From Saprospiraceae bacterium (lineage in GTDB: Bacteria > Bacteroidota > Bacteroidia > Chitinophagales > Saprospiraceae): DNA of 64,000 nucleotides. Under the pieces are notes generated by a model. It did no database searches, had not been told where the DNA came from, and was given only the letters and a program-made list of their open reading frames with translations. The stretch covers positions 1 through 64,000 of the forward strand of contig JAHBTU010000005.1 in assembly GCA_019638455.1 (NCBI GenBank), read 5' to 3'. The stretch's first letter is position 1; each line of letters opens with the position of its first letter. Position numbers and translations under genes: made by a program. This document shows positions 43,693 through 52,084 of this stretch, piece by piece.

Positions 43693-43700
43693 CAAATGTA
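43693..43700 (-). promoter_or_regulatory. Promoter -7 box for panD
   Basis: The minus strand reads TACATTTG, a full match, about 60 bp upstream of the panD start codon. Confidence 0.5.
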
Positions 43701-43825
43701 GAGCCTTAGACGGGTTTCCTACCCCTACGTTTCAGAGTTTTGCAAAGCAGCGGGCGTTTTTGAGGTTCCTTCGAAGAGCAATTTTCTCGTTAACCTGCCG
43801 TTTTTGCCCAAAAATTGACCAAACC

Positions 43826-44809
43826 ATGCAAAAACGCTTACTGCCCTTCCTCTTTTCTTTCTTCGCCTTCGCCCTCTCTGCCCAAGTAATGGGCAACTAC
43901 GGGGAACAACAAAAGACCTACCAGAACATCAACTTCAGCGCACAATATCGCGGCGTGGCAAAAGCCGCCACTTTCATCGGCGACAACCAGTTGGAAATCA
44001 CGCTCAACGCCCTGTCCAACCAAAAAGCAAGCTCGTACACGGCCATTTTCAACCTGCTCCAACTCGGCAAAACCGCCGACGAAACCAACTCCCTCCTCAA
44101 TAACAGGCTTGGCGGCTTCCTCGCGGATTTGAAAAATCTGGGCATTCCCGCCGCCGACATTTATGTGGACATGGTCAATTTTTTGCCCAAGTATGAATAC
44201 GACGTGACCAAAAAACTCTTTTCCAAAAAGACCTACACCGAAATCCCCAAAGGCTTCGAGCTGCAAAAAAACGTTCACATCCGCTACACCGACCCGTCGC
44301 TACTCGACCACATCGTGACCGCCGCAGCCAAGCAGGAAATTTACGACATCGTGAAAGTGGATTACTTCGTCAAAGACCCCAGCGCCGTCTATTCCCATTT
44401 GCGCGAAACGACTTTTGAATACCTCAAAAAAATTGAGAACCAGTATAAAAGCATCGGCATCCATCTTGACTCTGCCTACCTCGTCACTGCCGAAAACGCA
44501 TGGGTAGCCTATCCCATCAACCGCTACGAAAAATATCAAGCCTTCAGCGCCCAACGCCTCGATGCCGATGAAAACAGCAAAATCACCACCGTTGACAAAC
44601 CCATTTCCCGATTCTACAACGCAGTACCCGCCAACGACTACGACATCGTCGTCAATCCTGAAATTCTCGAACCGGCGGTGCAATTTTCCTACAACCTCGT
44701 GGCGCGGTTCACCCTTCCACAACGGAAACCGCTTGAAAAAACCATCTTGAAAAAGGAATTCATCATGGTCACGCCCAATGGTGAAGTGAAATCCCTCAAA
44801 ATTGAGTGA
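43826..44809 (+). CDS. Periplasmic SIMPL-domain-like protein
   Basis: A 327-residue protein with a signal peptide (residues 1-22, ending LSAQ). The body resembles the SIMPL (DUF541) fold: repeated blocks such as GKTADETNSLLNNR, followed by LGIPAADIYVDMVNFLPKYE, and a final beta-rich half. The open frame extends 80 codons upstream into non-family sequence and the ATG here is preferred. No enzymatic residues are visible; the family assignment is moderate. Confidence 0.65.
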   Translation: MQKRLLPFLFSFFAFALSAQVMGNYGEQQKTYQNINFSAQYRGVAKAATFIGDNQLEITLNALSNQKASSYTAIFNLLQLGKTADETNSLLNNRLGGFLADLKNLGIPAADIYVDMVNFLPKYEYDVTKKLFSKKTYTEIPKGFELQKNVHIRYTDPSLLDHIVTAAAKQEIYDIVKVDYFVKDPSAVYSHLRETTFEYLKKIENQYKSIGIHLDSAYLVTAENAWVAYPINRYEKYQAFSAQRLDADENSKITTVDKPISRFYNAVPANDYDIVVNPEILEPAVQFSYNLVARFTLPQRKPLEKTILKKEFIMVTPNGEVKSLKIE

Positions 44810-44814
44810 ACCTC

Positions 44815-44844
44815 TTTCAAAATCGGCTTTCCGGCTTACCTTTG
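44815..44844 (+). promoter_or_regulatory. Promoter of asnS
   Basis: TTTC at 44815, an 18-bp spacer, then TACCTTTG (44837-44844). It lies about 140 bp before the asnS start, giving a leader of roughly 130 nt that contains a small GC-rich hairpin (CGCGGTGTACGCG). Confidence 0.5.
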
Positions 44845-44983
44845 CGCCTCTTTTTCAGCATCAGAATTTTGTCATTCTGTCGGAATCCGTCCGCTTCACG
44901 AGAGAAATCGCGGTGTACGCGCACTTGGATTGGGCGTGTTCCGACCGAACAATATGAGGAAATAAAGAACAACGTTCAAAGAA

Positions 44984-46432
44984 ATGCGCCGCACGAAAAT
45001 CGCCGAGCTCCTTCGCACCGAACCCATTGACACCGAAGTATTGGTAAAAGGATGGGTAAAAGCCTTCCGCAACAACCAGTTCATCGCCCTCAACGACGGC
45101 TCCACGCCTCACAACCTGCAAGTGGTGTTAGACTTTGAAAATACCGACCCTGCCGTGACCGACCGCATCAAATTTGGCGCGGCCATCGGCGCTCGCGGCC
45201 AACTCGTCGAATCGCAGGGAAAAGGCCAAAAAGTGGAAGTGAAGGCCAGCGAAATCATCATCTATGGCGACTGCAACCCGGAAGAGTTCCCGCTTCAGCC
45301 CAAGCGACAATCGCCCGAGTTCCTGCGGGAGCACGCCCATTTGCGCTTCCGCACCAACACTTTCGCGGCCGTGTTTCGCATCCGCCACGCGCTGGCCTAC
45401 GCGATTCACAAGTTTTTCAACGACAAGGGTTTTTACCATCAGCACACGCCCATTATCACGGCCAGCGATGCCGAAGGCGCGGGGGAGATGTTTCAGGTGA
45501 CGACGCTGCCGTTGCACAAAATTCCCCGCACGGAAAGTGATGAAATTGATTTTTCGCAAGACTTTTTTGGCCGCGCTACCAACCTCACCGTGTCCGGCCA
45601 ATTGGAGGCCGAATTGGCGGCGCTCGCCTTGGGAGAGGTTTACACTTTTGGCCCCACGTTTCGCGCCGAAAACTCCAACACCACGCGCCACCTCGCCGAG
45701 TTTTGGATGATAGAGCCAGAGGTCGCGTTCGCTGATTTGGACGACAACATGAGCCTCGCGGAGGAAATGCTTCAGTACGTCATTCGTTATGCGTTGGAAC
45801 ACTGTGCCGATGATTTGAAGATATTGGAAGATCGCCTGATAGAGGAAGAAAAGACCAAGCCGCAAGACCAGCGCAGTGAGATGAGCCTGACCGAAAAATT
45901 GCGCTTTGTCATTGATAATCAATTCGTTCGACTGACCTACACCGAAGCGATTGACATCCTGAAAAACTCCAGCCCGAACAAAAAGGGGAAGTTCCAGTTC
46001 CCGGTGGAAGGGTGGGGCACTGACTTGCAAAGCGAACACGAGCGGTATCTGGTGGAAAAACACTTCAAAAAGCCTGTTATCCTGACGAACTACCCTGCTG
46101 CGATTAAGGCATTCTATATGCGGCAGGATGAGGCGAAAGAAGGAGTGCCCGGCCCGACGGTGGCAGCCATGGACATCCTATTTCCGGGCATCGGCGAAAT
46201 CGTGGGCGGCTCGCAGCGCGAAGAGCGACTGGAGAAATTGCAAGCCCGCATGAAAGAGATGCACATCCCCGAAAAAGAACTTTACTGGTACTTGGACACT
46301 CGGCGTTTTGGCTCTTGCCCTCACGCAGGCTTTGGCCTCGGCTTCGAGCGACTGGTTCAATTCGTGACGGGCATGACCAACATCCGCGACGTGATTGCGT
46401 TCCCGCGCTATCCGGGCAACGCGGAGTTTTGA
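44984..46432 (+). CDS. asnS: Asparagine-tRNA ligase
   Basis: A 482-residue class II aminoacyl-tRNA synthetase. The N-terminal OB fold (VLVKGWVKAFRNNQF) binds the anticodon; motif 2 is FGPTFRAENSNTTRHLAEFW and motif 3 GFGLGFERLVQFVTGM. An insertion between motifs 1 and 2 is normal. It charges tRNA-Asn in the cytoplasm. Confidence 0.97.
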   Translation: MRRTKIAELLRTEPIDTEVLVKGWVKAFRNNQFIALNDGSTPHNLQVVLDFENTDPAVTDRIKFGAAIGARGQLVESQGKGQKVEVKASEIIIYGDCNPEEFPLQPKRQSPEFLREHAHLRFRTNTFAAVFRIRHALAYAIHKFFNDKGFYHQHTPIITASDAEGAGEMFQVTTLPLHKIPRTESDEIDFSQDFFGRATNLTVSGQLEAELAALALGEVYTFGPTFRAENSNTTRHLAEFWMIEPEVAFADLDDNMSLAEEMLQYVIRYALEHCADDLKILEDRLIEEEKTKPQDQRSEMSLTEKLRFVIDNQFVRLTYTEAIDILKNSSPNKKGKFQFPVEGWGTDLQSEHERYLVEKHFKKPVILTNYPAAIKAFYMRQDEAKEGVPGPTVAAMDILFPGIGEIVGGSQREERLEKLQARMKEMHIPEKELYWYLDTRRFGSCPHAGFGLGFERLVQFVTGMTNIRDVIAFPRYPGNAEF

Positions 46433-46801
46433 AGGCGGCGAGGCGCGTGGAAGTCATCCGGGTTTATGGTTTTTAACATTTTTTGAAATTTTTTTTGTGG
46501 AAAACGTGACGGAATGGACGAAAAAACGTCTGAAACCTGCCTTTTTCGAAAGAAAATGGAAAAAATTTTCCACACCCCCTTGCGCTCGGCATTAAGAAAA
46601 TCTTAAATTGCACCGTTTTTCAAACTAATCCGCATGAACGCTACTCCAAAATCATCCCTTCGCTAATCCTTATTGCCGACCTGAACTGTGTTAATTTGAC
46701 TGTGGCGCTTTTCCCTTGACACCGATTCCCCACCCAGCCCAACCTTGATGAAAGCGATAATAATACCAACAGTCAAGTTATTTTCTAACAAAGATTTGCG
46801 A
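46433..46801. other. Intergenic region between asnS and the RsbW-like gene
   Basis: About 370 bp, AT-rich. The frame of the RsbW-like gene is open back to 46745 but looks like leader. No terminator of asnS or tRNA is evident. Confidence 0.4.
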
Positions 46802-47209
46802 ATGAGCGACTTACACACAAATTTGACGTTGCCGTCCAACCCCGATAATGTTGCCAAAGTAGAACCTTTCGTACACGACGTAGCAATCCGCTACAACCTT
46901 TCTCCCGATATTCAAGGAAATATACTTGTAAGCCTCACGGAAGCAGTCACCAATGCGATTCTGCATGGCAACCAAGCCGATGGCAACAAGTGCGTGTCCA
47001 TTTCTTTGCGCCGCCAAAAAGACGCACTTTCGATTCGTGTCTCGGACGAAGGCCCCGGTTTCGACCCCGAGTGCGTGCCCGACCCCACCACATCCGAATG
47101 TATCGAAAAATGTGGCGGTCGCGGCCTCTTTCTCATGCGCCATTTGAGCGACGAATGCAAGTTTATCCGCAACGGCAGCACAGTGGAAATGCGCTTCAAA
47201 CTCTGCTGA
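46802..47209 (+). CDS. RsbW-like anti-sigma ATPase/kinase
   Basis: A 135-residue GHKL (HATPase) protein. N box ALTEAVTNAILHGNQ-like segment (LVSLTEAVTNAILHGN), G1 box DEGPGFDP, and G2 box GGRGLFLM. Proteins of this size act as serine kinases that bind anti-anti-sigma proteins and sigma factors (RsbW/SpoIIAB type), but the partner genes are not adjacent. The internal ATG start is chosen over the longer open frame. Confidence 0.85.
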   Translation: MSDLHTNLTLPSNPDNVAKVEPFVHDVAIRYNLSPDIQGNILVSLTEAVTNAILHGNQADGNKCVSISLRRQKDALSIRVSDEGPGFDPECVPDPTTSECIEKCGGRGLFLMRHLSDECKFIRNGSTVEMRFKLC

Positions 47210-47233
47210 TTTTCAAAAAATTTTTTTCAACAT

Positions 47234-47269
47234 AAGACCTCCGAAGTTCAAGTCAACTTCGGAGGTCTT
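47234..47269 (+). terminator. Hairpin between the RsbW-like gene and ybeY
   Basis: Perfect 15-bp stem (47234-47248 and 47255-47269), 6-nt loop, placed 25 bp after the upstream stop and 13 bp before the ybeY start. No T-run follows, so it may be a weak terminator or a leader structure of ybeY. Confidence 0.6.
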
Positions 47270-47282
47270 GTCTTTGGGCACC

Positions 47283-47753
47283 ATGCAATTTCCAGCAATA
47301 GACACCCCCGATGCCTCTCGGCAGCCTATCGAGTTTTTTTTCGACGATGTGGCATTTGACTTGCCTGAAGAAGCCGCCCTGGGCGAATGGCTCATGGGAA
47401 TCGCCCTGACAGAAGGAAAGCCCATCGCCGAGGTCAATTTTATTTTTTGCTCCGACGAACAGTTGCGCCATATCAACGTGGAGTTTCTCGACCACGACTA
47501 CTACACGGACATCATTACGTTTGATTTCAGCGACGATGAAGCGGCCATGCGAGGCGAGATTTATATCAGCTCGGAGCGCGTGATGGACAACGCACGCGAA
47601 CATGGCGTATCATTCCTTCACGAGCTATGCCGTGTGATGGCGCACGGGGTGTTGCATATTGCAGGATATGGCGACAAAACACCCGAACAAGAAGCGAAGA
47701 TGCGGGCGAAGGAAAACTATTATTTGAACAACATCAAAGCCCTGATTGGCTGA
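47283..47753 (+). CDS. ybeY: Endoribonuclease YbeY
   Basis: A 156-residue rRNA maturation nuclease. The zinc motif reads ELCRVMAHGVLHIAGYGDKTPEQE: two of the usual histidines and a GYGDK in place of the third; I recall Bacteroidota YbeY having GY-x-DKT, so this is normal for the phylum. It processes 16S rRNA and works with PhoH-type proteins (one is at 6481). The frame opens at TTG 15 bp upstream, but the ATG is used. Confidence 0.92.
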   Translation: MQFPAIDTPDASRQPIEFFFDDVAFDLPEEAALGEWLMGIALTEGKPIAEVNFIFCSDEQLRHINVEFLDHDYYTDIITFDFSDDEAAMRGEIYISSERVMDNAREHGVSFLHELCRVMAHGVLHIAGYGDKTPEQEAKMRAKENYYLNNIKALIG

Positions 47754-47841
47754 GCGCGAGAGGTGCTTCGCCAATTTGTGTCTCACTCGCCGAACGGGGC
47801 GTTGACATTGTCACAATGCACCAACCACCGTTTGCCCTTGC

Positions 47842-47849
47842 TACATTTG
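47842..47849 (+). promoter_or_regulatory. Promoter -7 box directly before the DUF1963 start
   Basis: TACATTTG ends 4 bp before the ATG at 47854. If used with normal spacing, transcription starts at or just after the start codon, giving a leaderless mRNA. No good -33 box is present. Confidence 0.4.
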
Positions 47850-47853
47850 CCGT

Positions 47854-48642
47854 ATGGAACTAACACTTCACCTTCCGCCTGCGCTGGAGCCATTTCGCGA
47901 AAAACTGCTCCAAACAAAACGAACTTTCATTCGCGCTACCGCCGGAAAATCGCGCAACACCCTGCCATGGGAAAGTAAAGTAGGCGGTCAGCCGTATTTG
48001 CCCAAAGACCAAGCATGGCCGGTCGCGTCGGACGGGCGAGGGTTGTTCTTCCTTGCCCAGCTCAACTTTGCCGAAATGCCTCCGCTACCGCCGTTTCCCA
48101 CGCAAGGAATCGTGCAGTTTTTCATTCTTGACGATGACTTGTATGGCATGAACTTCGACGACGGAGAGCAGCAAGATACGTTTCGTGTGCTCTATCATCC
48201 CGAAGTAATGGAGAATGAGGCTGCGCTACAGTCCGCCATGCCCATGCTGCGCGATTTTGAGGAGTTGCCCCACCACCCTGACGAATCGTATTGCTTGGAG
48301 TTTTCGCTGGCAGAGGAGGTGGCGGCCATCACGGATTATCAGTTTGACCAAATTTTTGGGCCGGATTTTTTTCGCCAGTTTGGAGAAAAAGAGTGGGATA
48401 TCATGGACGAGTTTGGCAAGGCCGTGCGTCCGCAAGGGCATAAAATCGGCGGATATGCCTACTTCACTCAGGATGACCCGCGTCGCCCCGCCGACCCGAT
48501 GCTACTGCTGTTTCAGCTTGATTCGGACGAGCGCATGGATTTGATGTGGGGCGATATGGGCGTGGGGCATTTTTTTATCCGAGAAAAAGACCTCGTGGCG
48601 AGGGATTTTTCAAGGGTGTTGTATGACTGGGATTGCCTTTAA
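47854..48642 (+). CDS. DUF1963 (YwqG-like) protein
   Basis: A 262-residue protein of the YwqG/DUF1963 family. Landmarks: SKVGGQPYLPKDQAWP, LFFLAQLNFAEMP, IVQFFILDDDLYG and the C-terminal GGYAYFTQDDPR ... LLFQLDSDERMDLMWGDMGVGHFFI. The family is common and its function unknown. Start as annotated. Confidence 0.9.
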   Translation: MELTLHLPPALEPFREKLLQTKRTFIRATAGKSRNTLPWESKVGGQPYLPKDQAWPVASDGRGLFFLAQLNFAEMPPLPPFPTQGIVQFFILDDDLYGMNFDDGEQQDTFRVLYHPEVMENEAALQSAMPMLRDFEELPHHPDESYCLEFSLAEEVAAITDYQFDQIFGPDFFRQFGEKEWDIMDEFGKAVRPQGHKIGGYAYFTQDDPRRPADPMLLLFQLDSDERMDLMWGDMGVGHFFIREKDLVARDFSRVLYDWDCL

Positions 48643-48720
48643 TTTTTACAATTTTTCATTGCTTGCCAATGACACAGGAACGCACTTGCCTTGAGGTTCC
48701 CATGCCATTGGCACAAATGC

Positions 48721-49155
48721 TCAAAACAGCCAGCCATCGAGTGAATAACGCCCGCTGCCATTGCTTATCAACCCGGTGCAAAGCCCAATCACAAGCAAAT
48801 GAAATTCGTAGCCCTCATCAGGCTTGTCGCCCGACCAGTTCATGAAGAAACCGTATTGAAGGTGCGAAGTGAAGATGATGCCCAGCATCAGCACAATCAT
48901 CGCGGCCCCTAATATGCGGCTACCCAAACCTGCAACCAGCAGCAGGGAACCGAAAAATTCGAGGAGGATGACCAGCAATCCCAGCAGCCAAGGCAAGTGA
49001 ACTGTGCCGGTAAAATAATCCATCGTGCCGGAAAAACCATCGCCACCAAACCAGCCGAGCAGTTTTTGGGCGCCGTGCGGGAAAATGATAAGCCCCACCG
49101 TAAGGCGCAGAATGAGTCCCGTCCAGTCGTTGCCAGACGCTAATAAAGTTGTCAT
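48721..49155 (-). CDS. DoxX-family membrane protein
   Basis: A 144-residue four-helix inner-membrane protein. LILRLTVGLIIFPHGAQKLLGWFGG is the family opening and LLVAGLGSRILGAAMIVLML follows. The family may relate to redox or thiosulfate metabolism, but the role here is unknown. Confidence 0.85.
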   Translation of the reverse strand: MTTLLASGNDWTGLILRLTVGLIIFPHGAQKLLGWFGGDGFSGTMDYFTGTVHLPWLLGLLVILLEFFGSLLLVAGLGSRILGAAMIVLMLGIIFTSHLQYGFFMNWSGDKPDEGYEFHLLVIGLCTGLISNGSGRYSLDGWLF

Positions 49156-49218
49156 GCTTTTGAAAATGAAAGGTTTAACTTTTTGAATGAAAAGTCAGAA
49201 CCGGCCGATTTGACGGGA

Positions 49219-49226
49219 CAAAGGTG
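49219..49226 (-). promoter_or_regulatory. Promoter -7 box for the DoxX gene
   Basis: The minus strand reads CACCTTTG, one base from consensus, about 65 bp upstream of the start. Confidence 0.4.
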
Positions 49227-49274
49227 GGGGCGCCCGTTGTCACCGTGCATTGAAATAGTTTAAGAAATCAGGCC

Positions 49275-49853
49275 CTAAGCCTTGGCGAGTTTGCCGCGAA
49301 TTTTGCTCAAAAACTCTGGCGTGATGCCGAGATAGGCGGCAATTTGGTGTTGCGGCAGCCGCTGTTCCAGTGTGGGATGTTTTTCTCTAAAAGCGAGGTA
49401 TCGTTCCTCCCCCGTGCTTCCGATGTTTTGTAAGATGCGCTGTTGGTGAGCGACGAAAGCATTTTGCAGCATGATGCGGAAAAACCGCTCAAATTTGGGC
49501 ACACGTTGGTAGAGCCTTTCCAAGTCGTCCTTCTCAAACACAGCCAAGGTGCTGTCTTCCAAAGCGTCAATGAATTGGGTGGCGGGGGTTTGCGTCAGCA
49601 GGCTGTATAAATCAGAGGTCCACCAGCTCTCCACAGAGAACTGTAGTATGTGTTCGTCCCCTTTTCTGTCAAGGTAATAGTTGCGAAGGCAGCCTTCCAG
49701 CACGAATGTTTCGAAGCGGCACACCTCACCCGCTCTCAGTAAAAACTCCTTTTTTTTCAGGTGTTTTATTTTGGGCAATGACGTGAAAAAATGTGCCTCT
49801 TCGGCATCGAGGGGGATGTGCTGGGCGACATTTTGCAACAACAAATCAAACAT
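49275..49853 (-). CDS. Crp/Fnr-family transcriptional regulator
   Basis: A 192-residue regulator. Cyclic-nucleotide-binding fold at residues about 15-125 (FLLRAGEVCRFETFVLEG ... VESWWTSDLYSLLTQTPATQF) and a C-terminal helix-turn-helix LPQHQIAAYLGITPEFLSKIRG. The Bacteroidota type often lacks effector-binding residues. Target genes unknown; the DoxX gene beside it is a natural candidate. Confidence 0.88.
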   Translation of the reverse strand: MFDLLLQNVAQHIPLDAEEAHFFTSLPKIKHLKKKEFLLRAGEVCRFETFVLEGCLRNYYLDRKGDEHILQFSVESWWTSDLYSLLTQTPATQFIDALEDSTLAVFEKDDLERLYQRVPKFERFFRIMLQNAFVAHQQRILQNIGSTGEERYLAFREKHPTLEQRLPQHQIAAYLGITPEFLSKIRGKLAKA

Positions 49854-49910
49854 GGCGAAAAAGAGATGTTGGCCGTCAAGATAGTGCGCATGGGGCGCGT
49901 GAAGTTTAGG

Positions 49911-50651
49911 TCATTGTTCCGCCGCATACGCCGCTGCGCCGATGATGCCTGCATTGTTCAGCAATTTGGCGGGCACTGTGCGGGCATTTGTTTGAAGCAA
50001 ATCTTTGTAGGAATCAAAAAATTTGCTCTCGCCTCCTCCGAGAATAAATAGGTCGGGCGAGAACAACAACTCCAGATGCTGGAGATACTCGTTGAATCGT
50101 TTGGCCCATTCTTTCCGACTTATCTTCAAACGCTCGCGCGCGCCGGAAGAGGCATATAGCTCGGCAGACTTTCCGTTGTTCCATTTCAAGTGGCCGAGTT
50201 CCGTGTTCGGAATCATCACGCCTTTGTAGAAAATAGCCGTGCCAAGCCCCGTGCCGATGGTAATCAGAATGACCAAACCATTTTCTCCTTTGCCGATGCC
50301 GTAGCGCATTTCGGCCATGCCTGCCGCGTCGGCATCGTTGGTGGCATAGACGCGGCAGCCGCTTGCCTCACCAAAAACGGTTTCGATGTTGACCCCGACC
50401 CATGATTTGTCAATATTGGCTGCCGACTGTGCCACGCCATGTTTCACCAAAGCGGGGAATCCACAACCGACTATGCCTTTATAGTTGAAAAATTCGCTGA
50501 TTTCGGCAAAAGCCTGCGCCATGGCCGCTGGTGTGGAGGGTTGGGGGGTGGGCACTCGAAATCGCTCACCGTGCAACTTGCCTTTATCAAGGTCCACCAA
50601 CGCGCCTTTAATGCCGGACGCGCCTACGTCAATACCGAGGATGGCATTCAT
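49911..50651 (-). CDS. ROK-family kinase, polyphosphate-glucokinase-like
   Basis: A 246-residue ROK protein. The ATP/phosphate motif GIDVGASGIKGALVD is at residues 6-20 and ITIGTGLGTAIF near 130-141, with LGHLKWNNGK as the sugar region. The length and GIDVGASGIK pattern suit polyphosphate glucokinase, though ATP-dependent glucokinase cannot be excluded. The ROK cysteine-rich zinc site is absent, as in that subgroup. Confidence 0.85.
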   Translation of the reverse strand: MNAILGIDVGASGIKGALVDLDKGKLHGERFRVPTPQPSTPAAMAQAFAEISEFFNYKGIVGCGFPALVKHGVAQSAANIDKSWVGVNIETVFGEASGCRVYATNDADAAGMAEMRYGIGKGENGLVILITIGTGLGTAIFYKGVMIPNTELGHLKWNNGKSAELYASSGARERLKISRKEWAKRFNEYLQHLELLFSPDLFILGGGESKFFDSYKDLLQTNARTVPAKLLNNAGIIGAAAYAAEQ

Positions 50652-50842
50652 ATTTCGTTTTGTTGATTTGCGGATTTACTCGTCCAGACGGTCCAGTCGA
50701 ACGGGGTTATTTGCGGGAAACAAGCACAATGTGCTAAATGGTCAATGTGCTAATGTGAATTACGTTAGCGGGGAAAAACCAAATCTGATTCTCAAAATAG
50801 TATTTTGCTTCGCAGTGTCAACGAGCATTCAAGCGCCGATGG

Positions 50843-51940
50843 TTATTCTTCTGGGAGCACGTCTTCCACCAGCTCGTCTTCACCGGTTTCGCTGATAAGT
50901 GATTTTTGCTTGCGGCGTTCGAGGGAGTTGGCGTGCATATCAAGGTATTCGTTGCGATGGCGCACGATGTCGGCTGCAAGATAAATCGCCTTGATGAAGG
51001 AACCCTCGTCGGCTTCGCCTTTGCCAGCAATATCGTAGGCGGTGCCGTGGTCGGGCGAGGTGCGCACGGATGCCAAACCCGCCGTGTAGTTCACCCCGTC
51101 GCCGAACGACAACACCTTGAATGGCACCAAGCCTTGGTCGTGATACATGGCCAAAATACCGTCGTATTTGTTGAATTGTCCAGAGCCAAAAAAGCCGTCC
51201 GCTGGAAATGGGCCAAAAGCCAGCACACCCCTTGCTTTGGCCTCTTCAATGGCTGGGCGAATGACGTTGTCGTCCTCCGGGCCGATGGCTCCATCGTCGC
51301 CTGCGTGTGGGTTAAGCCCTAAGACGGCGATGGTGGGTTTCAAAGTGTTGAAGTCAATGCGCAGTGTCTCGGCCATGATGAGGATTTTGCGCAGCACTTT
51401 TTCTTTGGTGATGGCGGCTGTCACTTCTTTCAGGGGCAAGTGGTTGGTCACGACCCCGACGCGCAGGGCATCGGACACCATGAGCATGAGCGATTCTTTG
51501 GCTTTGAACTCATTAGTGATATACTCCGTGTGGCCGATGAAAGGAAAATCAGCCATTTGCATCGCTTTCTTGTGGATGGGCGCGGTCACAAGGGCATCCA
51601 AGTCGCCTGTTTTCAGGTCTTTCACGGCGCGTTCGAGCGCCGCAAAGGCGCATTTGCCGCTCAGATCGGTGGGCTTGCCCAGCGTGATGTTCACATTGTC
51701 GGGCCAGCAGTTGATGATGTTGATGCGGTCTTGCAACGCTTCGGAAGGCGCGGAGATGGAGTGAAATTGGATGTTCTCCTGCGTGATAATGTTCTTATGG
51801 TAGGCGACGACTTTGGTGCTGCCGTAGATAATGGTGGTAAAATTGTCCCCTACTTTCCTGATGGCCAATGCCTTGAGAATGACTTCCAAGCCGATGCCGT
51901 TGATGTCGCCGCAAGAAATGCCGATGGTTATGTTGCTCAT
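50843..51940 (-). CDS. pdxA: 4-hydroxythreonine-4-phosphate dehydrogenase
   Basis: A 365-residue enzyme of pyridoxal phosphate synthesis. Metal ligand histidines appear in FIGHTEYI and AMYHDQGLVPFK; the NAD site region is GLNPHAGDDGAIGPED. The opening ITIGISCGDINGIGLEV is the family start. The C-terminal 30 residues (SLISETGEDELVEDVLPEE) are an acidic tail. PdxJ is not in the window. Confidence 0.94.
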   Translation of the reverse strand: MSNITIGISCGDINGIGLEVILKALAIRKVGDNFTTIIYGSTKVVAYHKNIITQENIQFHSISAPSEALQDRINIINCWPDNVNITLGKPTDLSGKCAFAALERAVKDLKTGDLDALVTAPIHKKAMQMADFPFIGHTEYITNEFKAKESLMLMVSDALRVGVVTNHLPLKEVTAAITKEKVLRKILIMAETLRIDFNTLKPTIAVLGLNPHAGDDGAIGPEDDNVIRPAIEEAKARGVLAFGPFPADGFFGSGQFNKYDGILAMYHDQGLVPFKVLSFGDGVNYTAGLASVRTSPDHGTAYDIAGKGEADEGSFIKAIYLAADIVRHRNEYLDMHANSLERRKQKSLISETGEDELVEDVLPEE

Positions 51941-51954
51941 TTTCTGTTATGATG

Positions 51955-51991
51955 TATACCTTGATTCGTTAGGATTTGTCAGTTCACCATG
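51955..51991 (+). repeat. Dispersed repeat, copy D (partial module)
   Basis: TATACCTTGA through TCACCATG matches 25386-25422 with about four mismatches. It lies 14 bp upstream of the pdxA start codon, between pdxA and the aminopeptidase gene. Confidence 0.65.
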
Positions 51992-52084
51992 ATTGATGCC
52001 CCTGACTTTGAACAGATGGCGCTTTAAACCATGCTGAAAACTTGACTGTGCGATGTAAAAACTATTTCGACCTTCCTAAGCTGC

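Noticed and set aside
44845..44983. T-box or other riboswitch in the asnS leader
   Set aside because: Only a short GC hairpin is visible and no known leader motif; T-boxes are not typical of Bacteroidota.
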